From: a bacterium
Lineage (GTDB): Bacteria; Patescibacteriota; Minisyncoccia; Minisyncoccales; CG1-02-41-26
Reading direction: 5' to 3'
DNA: 7,195 bases
Assembly: GCA_030615715.1 (NCBI GenBank)
Contig: JAUWYS010000015.1
Coordinates: forward strand, 1-7,195
Under the pieces are notes generated by a model, which was not told the origin of the DNA, ran no database searches, and was given only the letters and a program-made list of their open reading frames with translations. Below, one piece after another: positions 1-6,156 of the stretch. The translations under genes were made by a program, and so were the position numbers. Numbering within the stretch: position 1 is the stretch's first letter; each line of letters starts with the position of its first letter.

Positions 1-1061
1 TGGGCCTTGGTCCCTATATTACCTCAGTCATTATTCTGCAGCTTTTGACTATGATTTTTCCTCAGCTTGAGAAAATGTACAAAGAAGAAGGAGATCAGGG
101 CAGACGGAAGTTTAACCAATACGGCAGAATGTTAACTGTTCCCTTGGGGACGGTCCAGGCCTACGCCATGTTAAGTTTGCTTCAACGCCAGGGAGCTATC
201 TCTGTTATCAGCCCTTCTTTACTTTTGACCTCAATTTTGATTATCACTGGCGGAGCCTTATTTTTAATGTGGTTAGGGGAGTTAATTTCCGAAAGAGGAA
301 TCGGCAACGGAGTTTCCCTTTTAATCTTTGCTGGAATTGTCGCCAGAACCCCTGCTGAAATCCGGCAGGTTGCTTTGACCTGGGATCCAGCTCGTTTGCC
401 TTCCTATATCTTCTTTTTCGCTGTCAGTCTGCTTATTGTTGCTGGGGTTGTTTTAATCACCGAAGCCCGGAGAAACATTCCCGTTTCTTACGCTAAAAGA
501 ATTAGAGGTCATCGAATGTACGGGGGAGTTTCCACTCATTTGCCCATGAACATCAACCCGGCAGGCGTTATTCCCATAATTTTTGCTCTCTCCATCTTGC
601 TTTTTCCAGGCATGATTGCCAATTTCTTTATCGGTGGGGGGAATCAACTTTTGGCCAATCTGGCTCAAGGACTTAATAACTTTTTGCAAAATCCCTGGGT
701 TTACGGCGGCTTATTTTTCATCCTGGTTTTCGTTTTTACTTATTTTTATACTGCCGTAACCTTTGACCCTAAAACTATAGCGACCAACCTTCAAAAAATG
801 GGTGGCTTTGTCCCTGGGATTCGACCGGGTGCCAACACCGCCCAATTCTTACACAAAATTCTCTACCGAATTCTTTTTATCGGAGCCGTCTTTTTGGGAA
901 GTGTTGCTGTTATGCCATCAATTATCCAAGGGGCAACGGGAGTTGTGGCTTTCCGCTTCTTGATTGGAGGAACAGCAATTTTGATTGTGGTCAGTGTGGT
1001 TTTGGACACCTGGCGACAAATTAAAGCCCAAATGGAAATGAGAGAATATGAAAGGTTCTAA
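1..1061 (+). CDS. secY: Preprotein translocase subunit SecY, 5' end missing
   Basis: SecY forms the protein-conducting channel of the Sec translocase in the cytoplasmic membrane. The reading frame is open from position 3 and 352 residues are visible. Compared with the usual length of about 430 residues, roughly 70-80 N-terminal residues (TM1 and the plug region) lie outside the window. The fragment starts at TM2 ([13 protein letters not shown]), followed by the conserved [10 protein letters not shown] and GRRKFNQY segments. Further on are the [14 protein letters not shown] helix, the loop [15 protein letters not shown] before TM7, the cytosolic C5 loop with FVPGIRPG, and the last helix ending in [15 protein letters not shown]. 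These are classic SecY signatures. The ATG at 45 is an internal methionine and not the start. The 3' end overlaps adk by 14 nt, indicating an operon with translational coupling. The identification is very secure. Confidence 0.97.
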   Translation, partial: GLGPYITSVIILQLLTMIFPQLEKMYKEEGDQGRRKFNQYGRMLTVPLGTVQAYAMLSLLQRQGAISVISPSLLLTSILIITGGALFLMWLGELISERGIGNGVSLLIFAGIVARTPAEIRQVALTWDPARLPSYIFFFAVSLLIVAGVVLITEARRNIPVSYAKRIRGHRMYGGVSTHLPMNINPAGVIPIIFALSILLFPGMIANFFIGGGNQLLANLAQGLNNFLQNPWVYGGLFFILVFVFTYFYTAVTFDPKTIATNLQKMGGFVPGIRPGANTAQFLHKILYRILFIGAVFLGSVAVMPSIIQGATGVVAFRFLIGGTAILIVVSVVLDTWRQIKAQMEMREYERF

Positions 1062-1725
1062 GAATAAAAAATTAATTGTCATTTTATTGGGGCCGCCCGG
1101 TTCCGGGAAGGGAACGCAAGCCAAGCTTTTACAAAAAAAGTTTAAATTAGAATATTTAGGGAGCGGCGATATTCTTCGCCAGCGCCGAAAGAGAGGTGAT
1201 TTTACCGGAAAGAAACTTATAAAAGTCATGACCAGGGGGGAATTGGTTCCCAGTTTTGTGATTTCTAAACTTTTGACAGACAAATTGGAAAAATTAAAAA
1301 ATCTCCCCAAGATTAACGGTTTTATTTTAGATGGTTGGGCCAGAATCCTCACTGAGGCTGAACTGATAGATGAGTCCTTAGATTGGTATGAATGGCAGAA
1401 AAACGTGAAAGCCATTCTTATTGATATTTCAGACAGAGAATCTTTTGACCGCTTAACTAAAAGAAGGATTTGTAAGGACTGCGGGAGACTTATTCCTTGG
1501 GTTGGAGAATTTAAATCACCGAGAAGGTGTGATAAATGCGGAGGTCCACTTGTTAGCCGAGCTGATGATAAACCAAGGGCTATCAAAAAACGCCTTGAAG
1601 AATTCAAAGAAGAAACCAAGCCGGTCATAGATTATTACAAAAAACAAGGCCGCTTGATTAAAATAAATGGCAAACAATCCATTGAAGATGTTTTTAAAGA
1701 TATTTTGAAAGCACTCAAAAAATGA
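1048..1725 (+). CDS. adk: Adenylate kinase, zinc-finger LID type
   Basis: Adenylate kinase interconverts ATP + AMP and 2 ADP in the cytosol. The 225-residue length fits the long-LID family. The P-loop is [10 protein letters not shown] at residues 15-24 (Lys21). The AMP-binding SGDILR segment is at about 39-44. The LID carries a four-cysteine zinc site, C142/C145 and C161/C164, followed by R171-ADD and KKRLEEF. One departure is visible: the near-invariant DGFPR motif reads DGWAR (residues 95-99). The arginine is kept, but Phe-Pro has become Trp-Ala. The gene lies between secY and map, its standard place in the spc operon. Its ATG sits inside the secY end (14-nt overlap) and its TGA overlaps the map ATG (ATGA). 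No strong Shine-Dalgarno sequence is visible, only purine-rich sequence upstream. The family is certain; any effect of the altered motif is unknown. Confidence 0.96.
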   Translation: MKGSKNKKLIVILLGPPGSGKGTQAKLLQKKFKLEYLGSGDILRQRRKRGDFTGKKLIKVMTRGELVPSFVISKLLTDKLEKLKNLPKINGFILDGWARILTEAELIDESLDWYEWQKNVKAILIDISDRESFDRLTKRRICKDCGRLIPWVGEFKSPRRCDKCGGPLVSRADDKPRAIKKRLEEFKEETKPVIDYYKKQGRLIKINGKQSIEDVFKDILKALKK

Positions 1726-2465
1726 TTCCCCTAAAAACAAAAGAAGAGATTGAAATAATGAAAGAAGGAGGCAAGATTTTAGCAGAGATTACCGAGAAAT
1801 TGAAGAAGAGAGTTGAAGTAGGAGTTAGCACCAGAGAATTAGACAGGGTCGCTGAAGACCTTGTTTTTAAATCTCAAGCCCAGCCGGCTTTTAAGGGTTA
1901 TGAAGGTTTTCCAGCCACCTTATGTATTCCAGTAAATCAAGTTATTGTTCACGGAGTGCCCTCTAATTACCAATTAAAAGAAGGAGATATTGTTACCTTG
2001 GACCTTGGCATTAAATACCAGGGATTTTTTACTGATATAGCAGTAACTTTGCCGGTGGGGAAAGTAGACCCCGAAGTTTCACGGCTGTTGCGCATAACCA
2101 AAAAAGCCTTGAAATTAGCCATTAAAAAAGCCAGACCAGGAAACACTTTTGGTGATATTGGCAACACCATTCAAAGATATGTTGAATCCCAAGGTTTCAA
2201 TGTTATCCGAGACCTTTGTGGTCATGGTATTGGCAAGAAACTTCATCAAGAACCCCAGGTTTTAAACTACGGCAAAAGAAGAACAGGAGAGAAGCTCCGA
2301 GAAGGTATGATTTTTTGCTTAGAACCAATGGTCACCATAGGTAATGGGGAGATAGAGAAAACAAGCGACGGCTTTGGCTGGAAAACCCAAGACAACAAAC
2401 TCTCAGCCCATTTTGAACACACCGTCGCCATCACCAAAAACGGCTGCCAAATCTTAACAGAATAG
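1722..2465 (+). CDS. map: Methionine aminopeptidase, type I
   Basis: This enzyme removes the N-terminal methionine from new proteins as they leave the ribosome. At 247 residues it has the length of a compact bacterial type I enzyme without an N-terminal extension. The five metal ligands of the pita-bread fold are all present: D94 (LDLG), D105 (FTDIAVT), H168 (CGHGIG), E201 (CLEPM) and E232 (FEHTVAIT). The substrate-binding histidines H77 (VHGVP) and H175 (KLHQEP) are also present. Its start codon overlaps the adk stop in an ATGA junction, so translation is probably coupled. There is no Shine-Dalgarno sequence, only an A-rich stretch. It ends with TAG. The last codons contain the -35 element of the next gene's promoter. 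The usual downstream neighbour infA is not present here. Confidence 0.97.
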   Translation: MIPLKTKEEIEIMKEGGKILAEITEKLKKRVEVGVSTRELDRVAEDLVFKSQAQPAFKGYEGFPATLCIPVNQVIVHGVPSNYQLKEGDIVTLDLGIKYQGFFTDIAVTLPVGKVDPEVSRLLRITKKALKLAIKKARPGNTFGDIGNTIQRYVESQGFNVIRDLCGHGIGKKLHQEPQVLNYGKRRTGEKLREGMIFCLEPMVTIGNGEIEKTSDGFGWKTQDNKLSAHFEHTVAITKNGCQILTE

Positions 2466-2482
2466 AACTAATATGCTAAAAT
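2454..2482 (+). promoter_or_regulatory. Extended -10 promoter for the glycosyltransferase, leaderless type
   Basis: The -35 element is TTAACA (2454-2459, 5 of 6 to consensus), followed by a 17-nt spacer and the extended -10 TGcTAAAAT (2474-2482). The -10 ends only 9 nt before the ATG at 2492, so transcription should start at about 2489 and leave almost no 5' leader. The -35 lies in the last codons of map. No Shine-Dalgarno sequence lies upstream of the start. The element match is read directly from the sequence; promoter activity is inferred. Confidence 0.7.
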
Positions 2483-2491
2483 AGAGAAACT

Positions 2492-3232
2492 ATGAAACTT
2501 TCAGTTATTATTCCAGCTTATAATGAGGAGGGGCGACTACCAAAGACCTTGAGGGAGATTGATGAATATTTAAAGAAACAAGATTATCAATCAGAAATTG
2601 TGGTGGTTAGCGATGGTTCAAAAGATAGAACGGCTGAAGTAGTCAAGGAAATAACATTAGAGATTAAAAACTTACAACTGATTGAAAACAAAGAAAACCA
2701 CGGCAAAGGATATGCCGTTCGACAAGGAATGTTAGAGGCAAAAGGGGACTACAGGTTGTTTACCGATGCTGATAATTCCACTTCCATCGACCAGGTAGAA
2801 AAAATGTGGCCCTATTTTGACCAAGGTTATGATGTTGTTATTGGTTCAAGAGATGTCAAAGGAGCAATTCTTGACCCGCCCCAATCCCGGTGGCGAAGAT
2901 TATTGGGTGATATTTTTCGCTTTTTCTCCCACGTAATTTGTGGCACCTGGGGGATTTTAGATACCCAGTGTGGCTTTAAGGGATTTACTAAAAAAGCTAC
3001 TTTGGATATTTTTCCCAAAAATAAAATTGATGGCTTTGCTTTTGACCCAGAGGTTTTAGTGATTGCTAAAAAATCGGGCTACAAAATCAAGGAAATTCCC
3101 ATCCTTTGGAAAAATGACCCAGAGAGCAAGGTGAAATTCAAAAATATGGTTAAAATGGGGCTCGGTCTCCTCAGGATAAGGTGGAATACCTTAAGTAGAA
3201 AATATAAGAACCTGCCTTTGGCAGAACCTTGA
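2492..3232 (+). CDS. Family 2 glycosyltransferase, polyprenyl-phosphate sugar synthase (ALG5/DPM1-like)
   Basis: This is a GT-A fold glycosyltransferase of 246 residues. It probably moves a sugar from a nucleotide donor to a polyprenyl phosphate at the inner face of the membrane. The N-terminus VIIPAYNEE (5-13) is the nucleotide-binding strand and DGSKDRT (41-47) holds the first aspartate. TDADNST (91-97) is the metal-binding DxD-type motif. DTQCGFKGF (157-165) and FAFDPEVL (182-189) are typical of the dolichyl-phosphate glucose/mannose synthase group. No C-terminal transmembrane helices are present, as in soluble DPM1-type enzymes. The start is fixed by the motif position and by the promoter just upstream. 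The last codons (KNLPLAEP) belong to a tandemly duplicated segment. The acceptor and sugar cannot be told from sequence. The nearby GalT-like gene hints at a nucleotide-sugar supply, which is inference. Confidence 0.9.
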   Translation: MKLSVIIPAYNEEGRLPKTLREIDEYLKKQDYQSEIVVVSDGSKDRTAEVVKEITLEIKNLQLIENKENHGKGYAVRQGMLEAKGDYRLFTDADNSTSIDQVEKMWPYFDQGYDVVIGSRDVKGAILDPPQSRWRRLLGDIFRFFSHVICGTWGILDTQCGFKGFTKKATLDIFPKNKIDGFAFDPEVLVIAKKSGYKIKEIPILWKNDPESKVKFKNMVKMGLGLLRIRWNTLSRKYKNLPLAEP

Positions 3233-3322
3233 TTCGCTAAGGAATAATCATATAATCTTGAATTAAGAACCTGCCTTTAACAGAACCTTGAAATTCCTAT
3301 CGAATAACTATTTATGCGGAAT
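3205..3322 (+). repeat. Diverged tandem duplication of the glycosyltransferase 3' end (about 59-nt unit)
   Basis: Unit 1 covers 3205-3263 and unit 2 covers 3264-3322. The first 28 nt of each (3205-3232 and 3264-3291) match at 26 positions, differing only by GG versus AA. The remainder is much more diverged but keeps TTGA, GAATAA and GAATTA landmarks in similar places. Copy 1 encodes the last residues and stop of the glycosyltransferase (KNLPLAEP). Copy 2 could encode KNLPLTEP plus stop in the matching relative frame but lies outside any gene. Copy 1 also contains a small hairpin, CTGCC-TTT-GGCAG, which the AA change destroys in copy 2. Confidence 0.75.
3229..3256 (+). promoter_or_regulatory. 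Promoter for the GalT-like gene
   Basis: The -35 TTGATT (3229-3234) contains the TGA stop of the glycosyltransferase. A 16-nt spacer leads to a perfect TATAAT (3251-3256). Transcription would start near 3263, giving a leader of about 60 nt before the ATG at 3324. That leader consists of the second unit of the tandem duplication. A weaker second candidate within unit 2 is TTGAAA (3288-3293), a 15-nt spacer and TATTTA (3309-3314). It would give a leaderless mRNA like the other genes here. Confidence 0.6.
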
Positions 3323-3323
3323 T

Positions 3324-4352
3324 ATGGCAAATAAAAAAGCAAAATTTCCTTCGGAGTTGCGCTTTGACTTAGTCAGTAAGGACTGGGTAGTTATTGCTAC
3401 GGGCAGGGCTCGCCGGCCCGAAACCTTTAAAAAAGAAAAAAGAAAAGTTACAGAAGACCCTCAAAAGACCTGTCCTTTCTGTCATATAGAAACCCAGGAA
3501 GCACCGACCTTAATTCTTGCCAAAGGAAGAAAGATAGCTCTGGAAAAGGGAATTCCCAAGAATTGGACAACCATTGTTATTCCCAATAAGTTTCCCGCTG
3601 TTTTGCCGGGAGAAAGCTTGAATGAACGAGCCGAAGGTCCCTATCAATTGATGGATGGAGTGGGTTTTCACGAAGTGGTGATAACCAGAGACCACCAAAA
3701 GGACATTTCCCAACTTAAGCGAGAAGAGGTAAAAGAAGTTATTGATGCTTATCAAGAAAGATACCTTGAATTTATGAATGAAAAATTCGTTAATTATATT
3801 TCTATTTTCCATAATCATGGCGTTGAAGCTGGGGCTTCCATTGCCCATCCTCATTCTCAAATGATGGCTATCCCAGTAACCGACCCCGACATTGAAAATA
3901 GTTTGGTTAGCTCTCGGAGATACTGGGATATTCACCAAAAATGCCTTCATTGTGAAATGCTAAGGTGGGACAAGGAAGATGGACGAAGAATTATTTTTGA
4001 AAATGAATATTTTTTGGCTTTGTGCCCCTTTGCTTCAAGCATGGCTTTTCAAATAAGGATTTATCCTAAAGCTCACCAGAGCTATTTTGAGAGAATAGCC
4101 GAGAAGCAAAAATTAGCCTTGAGTGAAATTTTTAGGGTGACTTTGCAGAAATTGAGAAAGGCTCTGGGAGATTCGGCTTACAACTTTTATTTAAGAACCT
4201 CTCCCTGCGATGGCAAAGACCATTCTCATTATCATTGGCATTTTGAGATATTACCGAGAACCGGCATTCAGGCTGGCTTTGAGTTTGGAGCAGGCATTGA
4301 AATTTCAACCATTGAGCCAGAAAGGGCTGCCGAATATTTGAGGAAGCAGTAA
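3324..4352 (+). CDS. galT: GalT-like nucleotidyltransferase (galactose-1-phosphate uridylyltransferase / ADP-glucose phosphorylase family)
   Basis: This is a HIT-superfamily sugar-1-phosphate nucleotidyltransferase, 342 residues from the chosen ATG. The N-terminal segment ELRFDLVSKDWVVIATGRARRP is typical of the family. Zinc-type cysteines lie at C50/C53 (CPFC), and a second pair at C207/C210 (KCLHC) starts the C-terminal half. The active site is HPHSQ at 175-179, the HxHxQ motif whose second histidine (H177) would carry the nucleotide. A second histidine cluster (H300, H302, H304, H306) precedes FEILPR. The GFHEVVI segment and the Ser in HPHSQ resemble plant ADP-glucose phosphorylase as much as classic GalT, so the donor base is uncertain. 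A TTG at 3288 would add 12 residues, but it lies in duplicated sequence and has no Shine-Dalgarno site. The ATG in the context ATTATGG is preferred. Confidence 0.88.
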   Translation: MANKKAKFPSELRFDLVSKDWVVIATGRARRPETFKKEKRKVTEDPQKTCPFCHIETQEAPTLILAKGRKIALEKGIPKNWTTIVIPNKFPAVLPGESLNERAEGPYQLMDGVGFHEVVITRDHQKDISQLKREEVKEVIDAYQERYLEFMNEKFVNYISIFHNHGVEAGASIAHPHSQMMAIPVTDPDIENSLVSSRRYWDIHQKCLHCEMLRWDKEDGRRIIFENEYFLALCPFASSMAFQIRIYPKAHQSYFERIAEKQKLALSEIFRVTLQKLRKALGDSAYNFYLRTSPCDGKDHSHYHWHFEILPRTGIQAGFEFGAGIEISTIEPERAAEYLRKQ

Positions 4353-4358
4353 TCGCTC

Positions 4359-4426
4359 GCTAACCCAAACATTTTTTCAGCGCCCTCACCCCCCCCACAC
4401 CCCATGCTGAAAAAATGTTGGTTAGC
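4359..4426. repeat. Long inverted repeat with C-rich loop
   Basis: The left arm (4359-4381) and right arm (4406-4426) pair along 21 bp, with a 2-nt insertion in the left arm. Each arm has a six-base T or A run next to CAGC/GCTG. The 24-nt loop is almost pure C/A on this strand and includes an eight-C run (4389-4396). The minus strand therefore carries four G-tracts of three or more, a G-quadruplex pattern. The element fills most of the galT-tpiA gap. It is not a classic intrinsic terminator, because the T-run is inside the stem and no T-run follows either arm. It could act as an mRNA processing or stability structure, a cruciform, or a protein-binding site. Confidence 0.85.
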
Positions 4427-4441
4427 TCGCGCTTATTAGAT

Positions 4442-5206
4442 ATGAAACCACTTATCATTGCAAACTGGAAGTGTAACCCTACCACCTTAAAGGCGGCCAA
4501 GGGACTCTTTAATTCTATTCAGAAGGGATTGAGAGATGTTAAAAAGGCAAAGGTTGTTATTTGTCCTCCATTTATTTATCTTTCAAATCTCAAAATCTCA
4601 AAATCTCAAAATCTTGTCTTGGGGGTACAAAATGTATTTTGGGAACAAAAAGGAGCTTTTACCGGGGAGATTTCCCCTCAAATGCTCAAAGATTTAGGTT
4701 GTCAGTATGTAATTGTTGGTCATTCTGAAAGGCGGAAACATTTAAATGAAACAGATGAAATGATAAACAAAAAAATAAAAGCTCTGGTCAAGGCAAAACT
4801 TCAACCTATCTTTTGCGTTGGGGAGAGCGAAGAAGAAAGAAAAAAAGGTCAAACTATACAAATATTAAAATCACAGATTGAGAAAGGGCTTAAAGAAATT
4901 TCAAGAAAAGAAATTAAAAATATAGTTCTTACTTATGAGCCAATTTGGGCTATTAGCACAAGCACCAATAGGAAGGACTGCCCACCAGAAGAAGCCCAGA
5001 TGATGAGTTTGCTTTTAAGAAAAATTCTTGCTAAAAAATACGGTCGTGGAGGGGTAAATAGAACCCCGATTTTATACGGGGGAAACGTTAACAGCAAAAA
5101 TATTCGTCTTTATATCGATGAAGCTCAAATGGACGGTGTATTGGTTGGAGGAGCTTCTCTGGGGTCAAAGGAGTTTTTGAAAATAGTAAAGATTGCTCGG
5201 GGTTGA
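4442..5206 (+). CDS. tpiA: Triose-phosphate isomerase
   Basis: This glycolytic enzyme interconverts dihydroxyacetone phosphate and glyceraldehyde 3-phosphate in the cytosol. At 254 residues its length is normal. Catalytic residues are N8 and K10 (ANWKCNP), H94 in VGHSERR, and E166 in TYEPIWAI. The phosphate-binding C-terminal motifs YGGNVNS (212-218) and DGVLVGGASL (231-240) are intact. The mobile loop 6 after E166 is unusual. The normal AIGTGKTATPEQA pattern is replaced by AISTSTNRKDCPPEEA, longer by about three residues and without its glycines. An 8-nt motif is repeated three times inside the gene at 4589-4612. An upstream in-frame ATG at 4415 lies inside the inverted repeat. The family N-terminus MKPLIIANWK fixes the start at 4442. 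No promoter or Shine-Dalgarno site is evident, so transcription probably reads through from galT. Confidence 0.96.
   Translation: MKPLIIANWKCNPTTLKAAKGLFNSIQKGLRDVKKAKVVICPPFIYLSNLKISKSQNLVLGVQNVFWEQKGAFTGEISPQMLKDLGCQYVIVGHSERRKHLNETDEMINKKIKALVKAKLQPIFCVGESEEERKKGQTIQILKSQIEKGLKEISRKEIKNIVLTYEPIWAISTSTNRKDCPPEEAQMMSLLLRKILAKKYGRGGVNRTPILYGGNVNSKNIRLYIDEAQMDGVLVGGASLGSKEFLKIVKIARG
4589..4612 (+). repeat. Three perfect tandem copies of an 8-nt unit inside tpiA
   Basis: CTCAAAAT occurs at 4589-4596, 4597-4604 and 4605-4612, flanked by partial copies. The unit length is not a multiple of three, so gain or loss of one copy would shift the tpiA frame. Three copies together equal eight codons. 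The encoded segment (about residues 49-57) lies in the variable stretch before LGVQNV. Confidence 0.9.
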
Positions 5207-5231
5207 TTTTTTTCTAAATCCTTGTTACAAT
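5203..5231 (+). promoter_or_regulatory. Extended -10 promoter for the DUF458 gene, leaderless type
   Basis: The -35 TTGATT (5203-5208) contains the TGA stop of tpiA. A 17-nt spacer leads to the extended -10 TGtTACAAT (5223-5231). The -10 ends 8 nt before the ATG at 5240, so the transcript would begin within a few bases of the start codon. This arrangement rules against the alternative TTG start at 5222, which falls inside the promoter. Confidence 0.72.
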
Positions 5232-5239
5232 TAAACATT

Positions 5240-5758
5240 ATGGCTAACTTTCAAAAACTTCATTTTTATAATCCAACCTTAGGAAAACTCAGTTTTGACG
5301 GAGTCATTAAGGAGATTTTCAATTATATGATGACCAGCCCCCATAAATTCTATGATATTGTGGTTGGTTGTGATTCCTCTTCTGCTGAAACCCTTGCTTT
5401 CCCGGTAGCCATAGTTGTTCTCAAGGTTGGCCAGGGGGGAAGGTTTTTCCTGAAAAAAATTCGCTATCCTAAATCACATAAAAAGAGGTTCTCCAATTGG
5501 CACCAGAGAGTTTTACAGGAAGTTCTTTTGTCTTGTGAGTTAGCTTTAAGTTTCAGGGAAGCCATCCAAAAGAAAACCAAAGAGAGTGGAGCTCCGCTGG
5601 ATTATCAATTCCGCTACATTCACGCTGACATAGGAGTAGGAGGATCGACCAAAGATATGATAAGAGAAGTGGTTGGCTTAATAAAAAGCAACGGCTTTGA
5701 ACCAAAAATAAAACCAGAGTCCTTTGCTGCCTCCGTCGTCGCCGATCGCTTCGCTTAA
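5240..5758 (+). CDS. DUF458 / YkuK-family RNase H-like protein
   Basis: The 172-residue protein matches the DUF458 (YkuK) family, which has a ribonuclease H-like fold and no well-established function. A YDIVVGCDSS strand-end places an acidic residue at D45. E94 and E100 lie on a central helix. A second acidic strand reads YIHADIGVGGSTKDMI (D130). The end AASVVADRFA supplies D169. These positions resemble the acidic cluster of RNase H enzymes, but metal binding and activity are inferred. An in-frame TTG at 5222 would add six residues, but it lies inside the predicted promoter, so the ATG at 5240 is chosen. It has its own promoter and is followed by an intrinsic terminator, so it is probably transcribed alone. 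Confidence 0.85.
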   Translation: MANFQKLHFYNPTLGKLSFDGVIKEIFNYMMTSPHKFYDIVVGCDSSSAETLAFPVAIVVLKVGQGGRFFLKKIRYPKSHKKRFSNWHQRVLQEVLLSCELALSFREAIQKKTKESGAPLDYQFRYIHADIGVGGSTKDMIREVVGLIKSNGFEPKIKPESFAASVVADRFA

Positions 5759-5798
5759 AAAATTAAATTTAGAAGCTGAAAATAAGAACTCCGATTTT

Positions 5799-5826
5799 TC
5801 AAGCCCAGCGATGGCTTGACTTTTTT
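5799..5826 (+). terminator. Intrinsic terminator after the DUF458 gene
   Basis: TCAAGCC (5799-5805) pairs perfectly with GGCTTGA (5813-5819) around a 7-nt loop. A C and six Ts (5821-5826) follow. The 7-bp stem plus T-run is the standard Rho-independent form. The right arm and the first T also form the -35 of the next promoter. Confidence 0.75.
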
Positions 5827-5843
5827 ATTGAATATGTTATATT
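5816..5843 (+). promoter_or_regulatory. Strong promoter of the two-gene unit at 5882-6519
   Basis: TTGACT (5816-5821, 5 of 6) is followed by a 16-nt spacer and the extended -10 TGtTATATT (5835-5843). The start of transcription is expected near 5850, leaving a leader of about 32 nt. Unlike the other promoters here, this one leaves room for a ribosome binding site. Confidence 0.75.
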
Positions 5844-5866
5844 AAAACAAATAAAAACAGTTCTTT

Positions 5867-5873
5867 AAGGAAG
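5867..5873 (+). promoter_or_regulatory. Ribosome binding site of the 84-residue protein
   Basis: AAGGAAG lies 8 nt before the ATG at 5882. It is a good Shine-Dalgarno match, unlike the bare starts of the upstream genes. Confidence 0.65.
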
Positions 5874-5881
5874 TACATAAA

Positions 5882-6136
5882 ATGCCTAATAGAAATATTC
5901 CGCTTTCTAAAGAGGAGAAAGAAAAGGGAAAGAAATTTCAGGCGGTCTGGGACACACTTACACCCGATGAAAAACTAGCATTCGTCAACTATCACTGTTC
6001 TTCCAAGGATGAGAATAGAGGAGATGATGCTGAACTAATGACTGGTGAGGAGAAACTCGAAAGAGCTGGCTACCGGGTAGAGGAAGTCTGTGGGCTTATT
6101 GAGCTCGTGAAGAAGAAAATTATGATCGATAAGTAA
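5882..6136 (+). CDS. Hypothetical 84-residue charged protein
   Basis: I do not recognise a family. The protein is soluble, rich in Lys and Glu and probably mostly helical. It has no signal peptide, membrane segment or obvious metal-binding motif. Residues 1-20 are very basic and acidic (SKEEKEKGKKF). Residues 25-38 (DTLTPDEKLAFVNY) look like a helix with an N-cap. Cysteines C39 and C70 are single. Residues 56-82 could form a second helical block. It is a real gene by context: a strong promoter, a Shine-Dalgarno site, a clean ATG, and a downstream gene 20 nt away with its own strong ribosome binding site. The two genes are probably co-transcribed. Function is unknown. Confidence 0.75.
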   Translation: MPNRNIPLSKEEKEKGKKFQAVWDTLTPDEKLAFVNYHCSSKDENRGDDAELMTGEEKLERAGYRVEEVCGLIELVKKKIMIDK

Positions 6137-6143
6137 AGATTAG

Positions 6144-6152
6144 AAAGGAGGT
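6144..6152 (+). promoter_or_regulatory. Near-perfect Shine-Dalgarno site choosing the ATG at 6157
   Basis: AAAGGAGGT is complementary to the usual 16S rRNA tail. The AGGAGG core ends 5 nt before the ATG at 6157 and only 2 nt before the GTG at 6154, so the ATG is the better start. It is the strongest ribosome binding site in the window. Confidence 0.8.
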
Positions 6153-6156
6153 AGTG

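Noticed and set aside
918..1628. Long open frame on the minus strand (236 codons)
   Set aside because: It lies fully opposite secY and adk, which have clear family motifs. Its translation is low-complexity Ser/Leu/Phe-rich and shows no known domain, as expected for the antisense of coding sequence.
3205..3291. Short CRISPR array
   Set aside because: There are only two repeat copies. One is within a coding region and the interval contains a promoter, so there is no array structure.
3288..3323. TTG start giving the GalT-like protein 12 extra residues
   Set aside because: It lies in the duplicated segment, has no Shine-Dalgarno sequence, and the extra residues do not resemble the family N-terminus. 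ATG at 3324 fits better.
4359..4426. Integron attC site or intrinsic terminator
   Set aside because: The ends do not match the RYYYAAC/GTTRRRY core sites, and no T-run follows either arm, so neither class is supported.
4415..4441. Upstream ATG of tpiA
   Set aside because: It falls in the right arm of the inverted repeat and adds nine residues not found in the family. MKPLIIANWK is the normal TIM start.
1723..5206. TGA recoded to glycine or tryptophan as in some candidate phyla
   Set aside because: TGA ends adk, the glycosyltransferase and tpiA exactly at the family's normal C-terminus, and no in-frame TGA interrupts a gene.
5222..5239. TTG start for the DUF458 protein
   Set aside because: The codon overlaps the extended -10 element, so it would not be in the transcript.
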